Positions 7,969 through 16,312 are shown, numbered from the stretch's first letter. The stretch is DNA of 42,865 bases from Corynebacterium sp. (GCF_030532325.1 NZ_JAUNLS010000019.1:1-42865); one strand, 5' to 3'. Program-made: numbers and translations. The notes: a model not told the origin generated them from the sequence alone.

Positions 7969-8778
7969 TTAAACGTCGTAGAGCTCACGCAGAGCCCGGT
8001 CGATTTCGGATTGGTCGGTAAAGTCGTCGATGACGCTGACGGGAACGCCGACATCGCCAAGCGTGGCAGCGATCTCACCGGAGGTAAGCAGGAAGTCAGC
8101 CTCCTTAGCGCGCCCTTTGGCGGAGATAGTGTCCGTAGCTTCAACCTCAATAAATGGCCCCCAGCCCCAATGGTCAAGCACCTGCTCAAGGGTGTTTTTG
8201 AGAAAAAGCGAGGTGCCTAGACCGTTGCCACAAACCGTGAGAATCTTGTTCTTCGAAGGCACGGAATCGGGGGAGGTTTCCTTCCTTTGCTTAGCCTGCG
8301 GCCCTTGCGCAGTGCGCTTGGCGTTGGGGGTGGCGGCGTCAAGAATGCGGCGTAGCTCCTCTTCATCGCCGACGGCGTCGAGCTGCTCGCGAACATCGCG
8401 GTTGCCTAGGAGACCTGCCAGCTCACGCATGGCGTTGAGATGCTCGCCGGAATCTAACGCACACAGGGCCACAACGAGGCTGACTGGGTCGTTGTTCTTG
8501 TGCCCGAATTCCACGGGTTCCTCGAGCCGCACCCACGCCAACGCGGTCTCATGAACTGCAGCCGAGGGGCGCGCGTGGGCGAAGGCGAAGCCAGGCGCGA
8601 CCACGATGTAGGGGCCATTATCCTCCACAGACTTCACCATGGCATCGGTGTACTCCGGCGTGGCCTTACCTGCGTGCTCCAAGAGCCTGCCGGCTGCGAC
8701 GATTGCCTCCCGCCAGCCCCCGGCATGGCCGTGCAAATCCACCGCCCCAGGGGCTAAAAGTGTGCTGAGTGTGGACAC
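7969..8778 (-). CDS. Fused PTS EIIA-EIIB protein (UlaC-UlaB type)
   Basis: Residues 1-150 form a mannitol/fructose-type EIIA with the phospho-acceptor His68 in GFAFAHARPS. After a charged linker (about 150-177), residues 178-269 are an EIIB of the lactose/ascorbate type with Cys183 in VCGNGLGTS. The protein would pass phosphate from HPr to the sugar carried by the EIIC encoded just downstream. The GTG start at 8778 is chosen because AGGAGG lies five to six bases upstream; an ATG at 8838 would add 20 residues unlike any EIIA. In E. coli UlaB and UlaC are separate, while this fusion order is common in Gram-positive bacteria. Confidence 0.87.
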   Translation of the reverse strand: MSTLSTLLAPGAVDLHGHAGGWREAIVAAGRLLEHAGKATPEYTDAMVKSVEDNGPYIVVAPGFAFAHARPSAAVHETALAWVRLEEPVEFGHKNNDPVSLVVALCALDSGEHLNAMRELAGLLGNRDVREQLDAVGDEEELRRILDAATPNAKRTAQGPQAKQRKETSPDSVPSKNKILTVCGNGLGTSLFLKNTLEQVLDHWGWGPFIEVEATDTISAKGRAKEADFLLTSGEIAATLGDVGVPVSVIDDFTDQSEIDRALRELYDV

Positions 8779-8883
8779 GAAATCCTCCTTCTTGTTCCTA
8801 CCGTGAGAGCCTCCGCCACATGAGTGGACAATTCCCACAGTCTGAGTTCGAGGTTAATGGAGGCCGCACACGCAAAGAACACT

Positions 8884-8897
8884 TTTCATGCATGAAA
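8884..8897. promoter_or_regulatory. 14-base palindrome TTTCATGCATGAAA, candidate PTS operator
   Basis: A perfect palindrome about 105 bases upstream of the GTG of the EIIA-EIIB gene. Its symmetry and position suit a repressor or activator site for the PTS operon. No dedicated regulator gene adjoins it. Confidence 0.4.
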
Positions 8898-9008
8898 GAA
8901 GTGAGATTGTGCAGGACCCGGCGGGCGCGCGATACGGATGCCCGCCAACTTATCTGAAGGTTTTGGCCCGAAGGTCATTTTCGTCCACTAAGCTTTCCGG
9001 CAAGAACG

Positions 9009-9024
9009 AGTGTTCCAGAACACT
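9009..9024. promoter_or_regulatory. Inverted repeat AGTGTTC-ca-GAACACT upstream of the TAXI operon
   Basis: Seven-base arms with a two-base centre lie 88 bases before the start of the TAXI binding-protein gene. The shape is that of a small dimeric repressor site. The regulator is unknown. Confidence 0.4.
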
Positions 9025-9111
9025 TTTGTTCACGTGGGTGTTGCGCGACACAACAGCGTGCCCGTGTCTCTCATCGTCTTTTTCTACTGCCTATCCCTAA
9101 GGAAGACTCTC

Positions 9112-10086
9112 ATGCGAATCCGTTCTACCCTCGCTGCACTTGCCGCGGCCGCACTGGTCCTGACCGGCTGCTCCTCCTCTGGTTCCGAGGGCAGCTCTGG
9201 CGACGGCACCGTGGACTTTGTCACCATCGCCACCGGCGGCACCTCTGGGCCCTACTACCAAATCGGCGCCGCGATGTCCCAGGTGCTCAAGGACACCCTG
9301 GGCGCGGATACCTCGGTGCAGGCCACCGGTGCGTCCGTGGAGAACATCCAGCTGCTCACCGATGGCGGCGCGGAGGTCGCCTTTGCTATGGGTGATGCCA
9401 CCCGTCAGGCCATCGAGGGTACCGGCCCCTTCGAGGGCAAGGAGGGTATTTCTGCTCTCACCGCGATTACCGCCCTCTACCCCAACTTTGTGCAGATCGT
9501 GACCACCGAGAAGTCCGGCATCACGTCCGTGGCGGATCTCAAGGGCAAGCGCGTCGGTGTGGGTGACCAGAACTCCGGAGTGGAACTCAACGCGCAGATG
9601 ATTCTGGAGGCACATGACCTTTCTTACGATGACATCGACGAGGGCTTCCTCTCCTACGCCGATTCTATCGACCAGATGAAGAACGGCCAGATCGACGCCG
9701 CCTTTGTCACCTCCGGCCTGCCCAACTCCTCCGTGATGGACCTGGCCACCACCGAGGACGTCATCATCGTCCCCATCGAGGGCGAGGGCATGGCTAAGCT
9801 GCGTGAGAAGTACCCCTTCTTCAACGAGGACGTTATCCCCGGCGGCACCTACGACGAAGCCGAGGATGTGCCGACCGCCTCCATCATGAACCAGCTGCTG
9901 GTCTCCCCAGATCTCAGCGATGATCAGGTCTACGAGATCACCAAGGCGCTCTTTGAGAACCTCGACGCCATCCAGGCTTCCCACAACGCGGCCAAGAAGA
10001 TCACCCTCGACTCCGTCGACGAGGGCCTGGCCACCGAGCTTCACCCGGGCGCGCGCAAGTACTTCGAGGAGCAGGGCGCGCTCTAA
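9112..10086 (+). CDS. TAXI-family TRAP transporter solute-binding lipoprotein
   Basis: This 324-residue protein begins with a signal peptide ending in the lipobox LTGC-SS. TAXI family landmarks follow: TIATGGTSGPYYQIGAAM, then GASVENIQLL, ADLKGKRVGVGD and DAAFVTSGLP. It should capture a solute outside the membrane and hand it to the fused permease encoded two genes downstream. The ATG at 9112 is preferred over an ATG at 9010 because AAGGAAGA is in front of it and the signal peptide starts there. The ligand of most TAXI systems is not known, and nothing here identifies it. Confidence 0.9.
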   Translation: MRIRSTLAALAAAALVLTGCSSSGSEGSSGDGTVDFVTIATGGTSGPYYQIGAAMSQVLKDTLGADTSVQATGASVENIQLLTDGGAEVAFAMGDATRQAIEGTGPFEGKEGISALTAITALYPNFVQIVTTEKSGITSVADLKGKRVGVGDQNSGVELNAQMILEAHDLSYDDIDEGFLSYADSIDQMKNGQIDAAFVTSGLPNSSVMDLATTEDVIIVPIEGEGMAKLREKYPFFNEDVIPGGTYDEAEDVPTASIMNQLLVSPDLSDDQVYEITKALFENLDAIQASHNAAKKITLDSVDEGLATELHPGARKYFEEQGAL

Positions 10087-10104
10087 CCTCCTGGGCTGAC
10101 TGGG

Positions 10105-10617
10105 ATGATTGCGATGTCGCACCGAAGGAGCACGGTGGTGGCGGTCACGGCCGTCGCCATGGCGCTCCTCGTGGCGCTGCCCCTGGCCGCTCCCCCGGCA
10201 TTCATCCAGGCACTGACCGCGCCGCGCTTCACCGTGGAGGATTCCCGCGGCGGAAAGGTCTTCTACTCTGTGCCGGCCACGCAGGTTGAGGCAGTGGAGC
10301 TGGAGTGGATCCACTCCATTGAAAAAGCCCCGTGGCGGGAACGCTACGTGATCGACGGCGATGAGCTGGTGCTCAGCGAGGTCTTCCTCAAGTCCTACGG
10401 CGCCGGGGTTCCTGCTGATCTGGAGGGCACCACCGTCAACGAGAACGGTACCGTGCATACCTCAGGAATCAACCGTCCGATTGGGCAGCTGCACTGGGTT
10501 CATTCCCACGCCACCCACCACACTCTGAGGGTGTTTCTCCGCGGCTCACCGGAGCCCATCGTGTTGGACACGGAAATCCCCCATCACACGTTCGTCACAG
10601 CGTCCGCCACGTCCTAG
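10105..10617 (+). CDS. DUF1850 protein of the TAXI transporter operon
   Basis: This 170-residue protein has one N-terminal hydrophobic segment (about 9-33) that could be a signal anchor. A small domain follows, containing VELEWIHSIEKAPWRE and YGAGVPAD, the characteristic stretches of DUF1850. Genes of this family regularly sit between a TAXI binding protein and the fused TRAP permease, as here (18 bases after one, 57 before the other), so it is probably an accessory part of the transporter at the outer membrane face. Its function is not known. A second ATG nine bases in (10114) is an equally possible start. Confidence 0.82.
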   Translation: MIAMSHRRSTVVAVTAVAMALLVALPLAAPPAFIQALTAPRFTVEDSRGGKVFYSVPATQVEAVELEWIHSIEKAPWRERYVIDGDELVLSEVFLKSYGAGVPADLEGTTVNENGTVHTSGINRPIGQLHWVHSHATHHTLRVFLRGSPEPIVLDTEIPHHTFVTASATS

Positions 10618-10674
10618 GCACGTTCCTTACCCAGGCCTCGGGGCCCACGGACGCACGCGAGAGAAAGAACAACC

Positions 10675-12708
10675 ATGGTTAAGAACAAGAGCCTCGCCGA
10701 GGACTCCCCAGCCCCCGACGCGGAGGGAGTGGACCTCGATTCCGAGGGCCGCATCCACATCGACACCGAGCAATCCAGCGACCAAGCCCAAGAGATCCTG
10801 GAGAAGTTCGACCGCGAGTCGCGCCTGCGCGTCTTTGCCTCCAACCCGGTCAACGTCATGGTCACGGCCTTCGCCGTGGTGGTCTCGCTGTACCACATGT
10901 ACACCGCGTACTTTGGCACCCCGCCGGTGCTCATCCACCGCTCCGTGCACGTGGCGATGATCCTGGTGTTGGCCTTTGCCCTGTACCCGCCGTTCCGCAA
11001 GGCCGACCGCAGCAAGATTCCCTTCTACGACGTCCTGCTCATGCTGGCAGCCTTTGCCACAGCGGGCTACGTGGCCCTGTTCTACGACGAGATTGTGCGC
11101 CGCGCTGGCGTGCCGACGACCCTCGACATCGTCTTTGCCGCCATCCTGGTGGTCCTGGTCATCGAGGCGGCCCGCCGCATCACCGGCTGGGCGCTGCCGA
11201 TTCTGGCCATACTCTTCCTGCTCTACTCCGTCTTCGGGCGCGAGATGCCCGGCCTGCTGCGCCACCGCGGCTATAGCTGGGAGAAGACCCTCAACTTCAC
11301 CTACCTGACCACCGAGGGCATCTTCGGCACCGCCATCGGCGTGGCCGCGTCCTATATCTTCCTCTTCGTTCTCTTCGGCGCCGTCCTGCAGAAGTCCGGC
11401 ATGGGCAAGTTCTTCAATGACATCGCCCTGGCCCTGGCCGGTCAGACCCGCGGCGGCCCGGCCAAGGTGGCCGTGGTGGCCTCCGGCTTCTTGGGCTCCA
11501 TCAACGGCGCGGCCGTGGCCAACGTGGTCACCACCGGTGCTTTTACCATCCCGATGATGAAGCGCGTGGGCTACAAACCAGTCTTTGCGGGCGCGGTGGA
11601 ATCCTCTGCCTCCGTGGGTGGCCAGATCCTGCCACCGATCATGGGCGCGGCCGCCTTCATCATGGCCGAGACCCTGGGTATGCCCTACCGCGAGATCGCC
11701 ATCGCAGCGATCCTGCCGGCCGTCCTCTACTACCTGGGGGTCATCGCGCAGGTGCACCTGCGCGCCACCCGCGAGGGGCTCAAGGGTATTTCGCGCGACA
11801 ACCTGCCTGCGGTGGGTGAGGTCCTCAAGGAGCGCGGCCACCTCATGATCCCGCTGCTCTTCCTCATCTACATGCTCTTTTTCACCGGCCGTACGATTCT
11901 GTTCTCCGCGCTGCTCACCATCATCGTCACGGTGATCATCGCGGAGCTGCGTTCCACCACGCGCATGAGTCTTGTGGAGATCCTCGATTCCCTGGCCCTG
12001 GGCGCTAAGACCGCGGTCTCTGTCTCCATTGCTTGTGCCGCGGTGGGCATCGTCGTGGGCGTGGTGACCCAGACGGGCTTCGGCGTGACCCTGGCCAACG
12101 CCATCGTGACGGTGGGCGCAGGCAACCTGCTGCTCTCCCTGGCTCTGACCATGGTGGCCTGCATCATCCTGGGCATGGGTCTGCCCTCGATTCCTACCTA
12201 CATCATCACGGCGACGATGGCCGCCCCCGCCCTGGGCCAGCTGGGCGTGGAGCCGCTGGTGGCGCACATGTTCGTGTTCTACTTCGGCCTCTTTGCCAAC
12301 ATCACCCCGCCGGTCGCATTGGCGGCCTTCGCCGCCGCCGGCATCTCCGGGGCGGACCCGGTCAAGACGGGCTTCCAATCCATGCGTCTTTCGCTGGCCG
12401 GCTACATCATCCCCTTCATCTTCGTCTTCAACCCGGCGATGCTCCTACAAGACGTCACGCTCAGCGGGGCGCTGCTGGTCATCGTCACGGGTACTGTCGG
12501 CGTGCTCATGCTCTCCGTGGCGGTGGAGGGCCACCTCATGGTGCGCGCCAACCCGGTGGTGCGCACCATCTTTGGCGCGGCAGCGCTGACCATGATGGCA
12601 CCGAACCTAATGACCGATCTCATCGGCGCCGGACTCGGCGCGGTAGCTGTCATCATCCAGTGCATCGCCGCCAAGAAGGAGGGGCTGCTCTCCGTGCGCA
12701 ACATCTGA
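10675..12708 (+). CDS. TRAP transporter fused permease, TAXI type (4TM/12TM)
   Basis: This 677-residue protein joins a small DctQ-like membrane part to a large DctM-like part. After a charged N-terminus (1-50), hydrophobic segments run almost to the end. Landmarks of the DctM half are GSINGAAVANVVTTGAFTIP, GGQILPPIMGAAAFIMAE, LGMGLPSIPTYI and NITPPVALAAFAAAGI. It would import the solute bound by the TAXI lipoprotein using an ion gradient. It forms an operon with the two genes before it. The ATG is preceded by GAGAGAAAG. Substrate unknown. Confidence 0.9.
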   Translation: MVKNKSLAEDSPAPDAEGVDLDSEGRIHIDTEQSSDQAQEILEKFDRESRLRVFASNPVNVMVTAFAVVVSLYHMYTAYFGTPPVLIHRSVHVAMILVLAFALYPPFRKADRSKIPFYDVLLMLAAFATAGYVALFYDEIVRRAGVPTTLDIVFAAILVVLVIEAARRITGWALPILAILFLLYSVFGREMPGLLRHRGYSWEKTLNFTYLTTEGIFGTAIGVAASYIFLFVLFGAVLQKSGMGKFFNDIALALAGQTRGGPAKVAVVASGFLGSINGAAVANVVTTGAFTIPMMKRVGYKPVFAGAVESSASVGGQILPPIMGAAAFIMAETLGMPYREIAIAAILPAVLYYLGVIAQVHLRATREGLKGISRDNLPAVGEVLKERGHLMIPLLFLIYMLFFTGRTILFSALLTIIVTVIIAELRSTTRMSLVEILDSLALGAKTAVSVSIACAAVGIVVGVVTQTGFGVTLANAIVTVGAGNLLLSLALTMVACIILGMGLPSIPTYIITATMAAPALGQLGVEPLVAHMFVFYFGLFANITPPVALAAFAAAGISGADPVKTGFQSMRLSLAGYIIPFIFVFNPAMLLQDVTLSGALLVIVTGTVGVLMLSVAVEGHLMVRANPVVRTIFGAAALTMMAPNLMTDLIGAGLGAVAVIIQCIAAKKEGLLSVRNI

Positions 12709-12768
12709 TGAATGGTTGGTGAGAGGGCGTCGCCAAGCGAGGCATGCGTCCGTGTCCGCGGGCTCAGG

Positions 12769-12774
12769 CATACT
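12769..12774 (+). promoter_or_regulatory. -10 hexamer CATACT, probable leaderless start of the DUF2891 gene
   Basis: CATACT is followed by exactly seven bases and the ATG at 12782, with no ribosome binding site between. The gene may therefore have its own promoter, separate from the TRAP operon 73 bases upstream. Confidence 0.45.
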
Positions 12775-12781
12775 GGCACCC

Positions 12782-13753
12782 ATGACCACTCACACGCTCG
12801 ATATAGAGGCGGAGGCCTGGGCGGGCGGCGTCGTCAAGGCGCTGCAGCAGGAATACCCCGCCGCGATGCACCACACCAGCCGCAGCGAGGCGGACTGCAA
12901 CGTCCATCCGCGCACGCTGCACCCGAGTTTCTGGGGCTGTTTTGATTGGCATTCCAGCGTGCACATGCAGTACTCGGGCTATCGCCTGCTCGAGCGCGAG
13001 CTCAGCCCCGCCACGCGTGTGCAGCTCAGTGAGGTCCTCGTACAGCGCGCCCGCCCGGAGGCGCTGGCGGTGGAGTTGGAGTACCTGCGCGAGCACCCCG
13101 GCTACGAGGTTCCCTACGGGCGCGCGTGGCTCCTGCAGCTGGCCACGGTGGCCCGTGGCGCGGATTTTTCCGCGTTGGTTGAGCTCAGCGTGGAGCATTG
13201 CCAGGCATGGATGGAGTCCTTGAGCGTTCCGGTGCGCCACGGCGTGCACTCCAATACGGCGTTTAACCTGCTGCTTCTCCTCCGCGCGGCGCAGACGCTG
13301 GGGCTGGATTCCTTCGCCGCAGACATCCGGGCGGCGGCGCTGCGGCTTTTTGGTCAGGACCGCGATTATCCCTTTGCCTGGGAGCTCTCCGGCTACGACT
13401 TCCTCTCCCATGGCCTGTGCGAGATGGTGCTCATGTCCGCCGTGCTTGACGACGCCTCCTGGCTCACCCACTTCGCCCCCTCCTTCGCCGAGGATCTTCC
13501 GCTGCTCTGCACGATCCCGCAGGTCAAGGACCCCAGCGACGGGCGGCTGGCGCATCTCTTCGGCCTAGCGCTCTCGCGGGCGTGGATGCTCAGGGAGCTA
13601 GTACCCCGGCTGGGCGCGCGGGAGCAGGAGTTCATCGCGAAGCATACCCCCGCCATGGTGGACCGCGCGCGGGAGCACATCGTGGCCGGGGATTTCATGT
13701 CGACGCACTGGCTGGTGACCTACGCGCTGTTGGCGGAGGATGCGGTGGGGTAA
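12782..13753 (+). CDS. DUF2891 family protein
   Basis: This 323-residue soluble protein has the features I remember for DUF2891: an HPSFWGCFDWHSSVHMQYS stretch near 41-60, YGRAWLLQLA, HGVHSNTAFN and a late MSTHWLVTYALL. The many paired His, Trp and Asp residues suggest an alpha-helical toroid such as those of glycan-active enzymes, but no reaction is established. The ATG at 12782 is chosen because the conserved protein starts there and a -10 hexamer lies seven bases upstream. It is not clearly part of the TRAP operon. No signal peptide. Confidence 0.8.
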   Translation: MTTHTLDIEAEAWAGGVVKALQQEYPAAMHHTSRSEADCNVHPRTLHPSFWGCFDWHSSVHMQYSGYRLLERELSPATRVQLSEVLVQRARPEALAVELEYLREHPGYEVPYGRAWLLQLATVARGADFSALVELSVEHCQAWMESLSVPVRHGVHSNTAFNLLLLLRAAQTLGLDSFAADIRAAALRLFGQDRDYPFAWELSGYDFLSHGLCEMVLMSAVLDDASWLTHFAPSFAEDLPLLCTIPQVKDPSDGRLAHLFGLALSRAWMLRELVPRLGAREQEFIAKHTPAMVDRAREHIVAGDFMSTHWLVTYALLAEDAVG

Positions 13754-13779
13754 GTGGGCGCCGCCGAGTAGGGCGGGGC

Positions 13780-14070
13780 CTAGCTGTAGTGATCGGCGCA
13801 GGCGCCGCTATCGACGTTGAAGATGGTGCAGGCGTTGGGGTCGAGGATGGCGCGGGGGAGGTCCGCGATGGCCAGGGAGCTCAGCATGACGGGCAGCAGC
13901 GGCTGGAGGATCTGGGTTTCGAAGTCGATGTGGGCGCTGAGGTTGAAGGGGTTCTGTGGGGTCGCGCGGGTGGGGTCTTGGGCGCTGGCGGTTTCTTGGG
14001 CTCCGGCGGTGGGGACGGTGGTGACGGCCAGGGCGGCAGTGCCCAGGACGATGAGGGATTTCTTCAGCAT
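13780..14070 (-). CDS. Small secreted protein of unknown function
   Basis: This 96-residue protein has a clear Sec signal peptide (two Lys, then a hydrophobic run, then TAGA-QE as the probable signal peptidase I site near residue 24). The mature part of about 72 residues holds two Cys (NACTIF and GACADHY) near the end that could form a disulfide. I do not recognise a family. AAAGG lies upstream of the ATG. It stands alone, convergent with the DUF2891 gene. Small exported proteins of this kind are common in corynebacteria. Confidence 0.65.
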   Translation of the reverse strand: MLKKSLIVLGTAALAVTTVPTAGAQETASAQDPTRATPQNPFNLSAHIDFETQILQPLLPVMLSSLAIADLPRAILDPNACTIFNVDSGACADHYS

Positions 14071-14217
14071 GGGGGATGCCTTTCAGAAGTAGGGGCTCAT
14101 GGGTAGGGCTCAGGCTAGCGGGGATGACGCGTTTTCGAAACCGGGGCGCGGCCTTTGTTATGGAGGCGTGATGGTGCGAGGGGCTCCCCCGAGAACCTTC
14201 AACCTCAGCTAAATAGT

Positions 14218-14233
14218 TAGAAAAATTGTTCGA
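14218..14233 (+). promoter_or_regulatory. LexA (SOS) box-like sequence upstream of the DUF222/HNH gene
   Basis: TAGAAAAATTGTTCGA fits the corynebacterial LexA consensus as I recall it (TcGAAnAnnTGTtCGA), with only the second base off. The right half GTTCGA is perfect. It ends eight bases before the -35 hexamer of the HNH gene, a position where LexA could block the promoter. Confidence 0.55.
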
Positions 14234-14241
14234 TTGTGGGG

Positions 14242-14269
14242 TTGACAGGGTGGGATTGGGGGTTAAAAT
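14242..14269 (+). promoter_or_regulatory. Promoter of the DUF222/HNH gene
   Basis: TTGACA (14242-14247) and TAAAAT (14264-14269) are 16 bases apart, close to the sigma-A consensus. The leader would be about 70-75 bases, ending in the GGGGGTGA stretch before the ATG at 14350. Confidence 0.6.
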
Positions 14270-14349
14270 AGAACATGTAAGCGAGGGGTCGAGGAGCCCG
14301 GCACGTCGAGGCTGGCTCCACAGAGAAGTTCAGGGGGTGAGCCCACGTC

Positions 14350-16047
14350 ATGGCCGATATTCACAACGAGATCAACTCTAAAATCGACAGCATCATCAGC
14401 AATCTCACGGCGCTGCGCGGACTCATGCGCAACCCTGACCAACTCTACTTTGGCCGCATCAATGACGCCTTCGAAAGGCTGGAAGCGGCCATGGGTTCGA
14501 AAGCTCTGACTGACGCCTCCTTTGCCTTCCTCGCCGAGCGGGATGACGCCGGACGCCGCGTGCACTCCTCCCGAGCGGTGGACTATCTCACCTCCCGCCT
14601 GGGCCTAGCCTATGGGGAGGCGATGACCCGCCTGGAGCGCGGGCGCAAGCTGTTCAATCCCATCGAAAAGGAGCACCCGGAGCCGGATACCGCGGGCCCA
14701 GATGCCAGTGCAGACGCTGAGGGGACTGAGGATACTGATGGCACTGAGAATGCCGGGGGCTCTGCGGGCGCCGGTTCGGCCGAGGAGTCCGAGGCCGCGG
14801 AGCAGGTTCGCGATGAGCGCGAGGCCGAGGAGGAGCGCCGCGACGGCCTCTTCAACGACCCGCTGCCGGAGAACGTGCTCAACCTCATCGAAAGGGAGAT
14901 GCAGAACCTCAACCCGGGTGCCAAGCCGGGCCCCGCGCGGCTGCGGGCACTGGCCTGCGAGAAGGCGCGCGAGCTCGCGCTCACGCCGCTGCGGGACTGG
15001 CTGCGCGAGCAGGTGCGGCGCGCCAACCGCGGTACCCGCCCTAATCCTTTCAACTCGCTGAGCAAGCGCTACTTGCACATCGGCAAGCCGGATGCCGACG
15101 GCGGCGTGCGCATCAACGGCTACCTCGATTCCGCCGCGGCAGCACAGCTCAAGGCGGCGTTTGCGCCGGGCAAGGTCAAGGAGACCACCTCGCGGAATGT
15201 CGAGGGAGAGGAAGATACCCGCACGATGCCCCAACGCAACGCGGACCATCTCACGGAAATTCTCCAGCAGTTCATGCAGTCCACCTACAGTCCCTCCACC
15301 GGCGTGGGCTCGATTCTCATCACCGCCACCATCGAGGAACTGGAGAACGTCACGGCGGAGTCGCGCTTCCCCACCAACGTGGGCATAGCTCTCTCCCCGC
15401 TGGATATTCTGCGCTTGGGCTTGGCTCGCTTTGATTGCTTCGCGGTGGTCGACTCCAAGGGCCACCTGCTGAACGTGGGCCGGGCCTCACGCACGGCGAA
15501 CTTCTGGCAAAGGATCGCGCTGGCAGCATCGCAGCTGGTATGTGCCGGCGAGGATTGCGATAAGCCGATTGCCGAGTGCGACATGCACCACCTCATAGCT
15601 TGGGCCTCCGGCGGGGCAACGAACATAGCGAACCTCGCAGCGCTGTGCCGCGGGCATCACGTCAACAACAATGACTACCGCGACGGCTACAAGAACATGG
15701 GATACATGGACAGAGACCCGGACACCGGCCGGGTGGGGTTCAGGGCCCCAGGCGCCAGCGGGCTGAGGTTCAATGACTCGCCGGCAGCACACGAGGCACC
15801 GGCGCGACGAGCCGCGCGGCAGGCCGAGGCACGCAAGAAGCGGCAGGCCGCCGAGCAGGCTCCACCGCCGAGTTCCGGATCGACCACGGCGACCGGGCCT
15901 GGTTCAGGACCGAGTTCGGGGCCGGGTTCAGGGCTGCGTGTCGGTCCACGGTCGGGCCCGCCCGATGGCCACCCGCGGGCCGGGCACTCCCCCGGCGATC
16001 CCGCAACCGACATCAGCGATTTCCCAAGCTCTTTCCCAGCAGCCTAG
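14350..16047 (+). CDS. DUF222 and HNH endonuclease domain protein
   Basis: This 565-residue protein belongs to the 13E12-like DUF222/HNH group of actinobacteria. The DUF222 part spans roughly 1-340 and is interrupted by a highly acidic Glu/Asp/Ala/Gly linker (about 110-165). The HNH domain lies near 398-436 (CAGEDCDKPIAECDMHHL, then LCRGHH), with the zinc-type Cys pairs and the catalytic His present. The C-terminal 85 residues are a low-complexity tail of Ser/Gly/Pro repeats. The domain should cleave DNA, but the biological role of these often multi-copy proteins is not settled. A LexA-like box and a good promoter precede it, so damage induction is a reasonable inference. Confidence 0.85.
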   Translation: MADIHNEINSKIDSIISNLTALRGLMRNPDQLYFGRINDAFERLEAAMGSKALTDASFAFLAERDDAGRRVHSSRAVDYLTSRLGLAYGEAMTRLERGRKLFNPIEKEHPEPDTAGPDASADAEGTEDTDGTENAGGSAGAGSAEESEAAEQVRDEREAEEERRDGLFNDPLPENVLNLIEREMQNLNPGAKPGPARLRALACEKARELALTPLRDWLREQVRRANRGTRPNPFNSLSKRYLHIGKPDADGGVRINGYLDSAAAAQLKAAFAPGKVKETTSRNVEGEEDTRTMPQRNADHLTEILQQFMQSTYSPSTGVGSILITATIEELENVTAESRFPTNVGIALSPLDILRLGLARFDCFAVVDSKGHLLNVGRASRTANFWQRIALAASQLVCAGEDCDKPIAECDMHHLIAWASGGATNIANLAALCRGHHVNNNDYRDGYKNMGYMDRDPDTGRVGFRAPGASGLRFNDSPAAHEAPARRAARQAEARKKRQAAEQAPPPSSGSTTATGPGSGPSSGPGSGLRVGPRSGPPDGHPRAGHSPGDPATDISDFPSSFPAA

Positions 16048-16140
16048 ATGCAGGCACTACCGTCCACGCATGACACCCCACGGCACCGCACTGCCTTGGG
16101 GTTAGTGGCATGTCTACGGCATGTCTGCGGCCAGGGTGTT

Positions 16141-16241
16141 CGGTGCCGGGATCAGGCAGGGCGCGCGGCGCTGGGATCAGGCAGGACGCTCGGTGCTGGT
16201 ATCAGGCAGGGCGCGCGGCGCCGGGATCAGGCAGGGGCGCG
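16141..16241. repeat. Four tandem copies of a 25-base GC-rich unit
   Basis: Units start at 16141, 16166, 16191 and 16216, each beginning CGG and containing the constant core ATCAGGCAGG; the last is 26 bases. They differ at a few positions. The array lies 79 bases upstream of the reductase ATG. There are no spacers, so it is not a CRISPR array. Confidence 0.8.
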
Positions 16242-16306
16242 CGGCAGGCGCGGGCAAGGGGCGCCGCAGGATCCAGCAGGCCCGGCCGCGGCGGGCGCGA
16301 GACGCG

Positions 16307-16312
16307 TATTCT
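16307..16312 (+). promoter_or_regulatory. -10 hexamer TATTCT, probable leaderless start of the aldo/keto reductase gene
   Basis: TATTCT is followed by seven bases and the ATG at 16320, with no ribosome binding site between them. Confidence 0.45.

Larger units (their letters stand above)
8779..9111. other. Divergent regulatory region between the PTS and TAXI operons
   Basis: This 333-base gap holds no gene that I can support. It has two palindromes listed separately, one nearer the PTS genes (8884-8897) and one nearer the TAXI genes (9009-9024). AAGGAAGA just before 9112 is the ribosome binding site of the TAXI binding protein. Divergent promoters are expected, but I cannot place them with confidence. 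Confidence 0.5.
14071..14349. other. Divergent regulatory region of the small secreted protein and the HNH gene
   Basis: No gene seen. It holds a LexA-like box and a strong-looking promoter for the HNH gene, both listed separately, and the ribosome binding site of the secreted protein. Confidence 0.5.

Noticed and set aside
16141-16241. CRISPR array
   Set aside because: The repeats are directly adjacent with no unique spacers, and no cas gene is seen.
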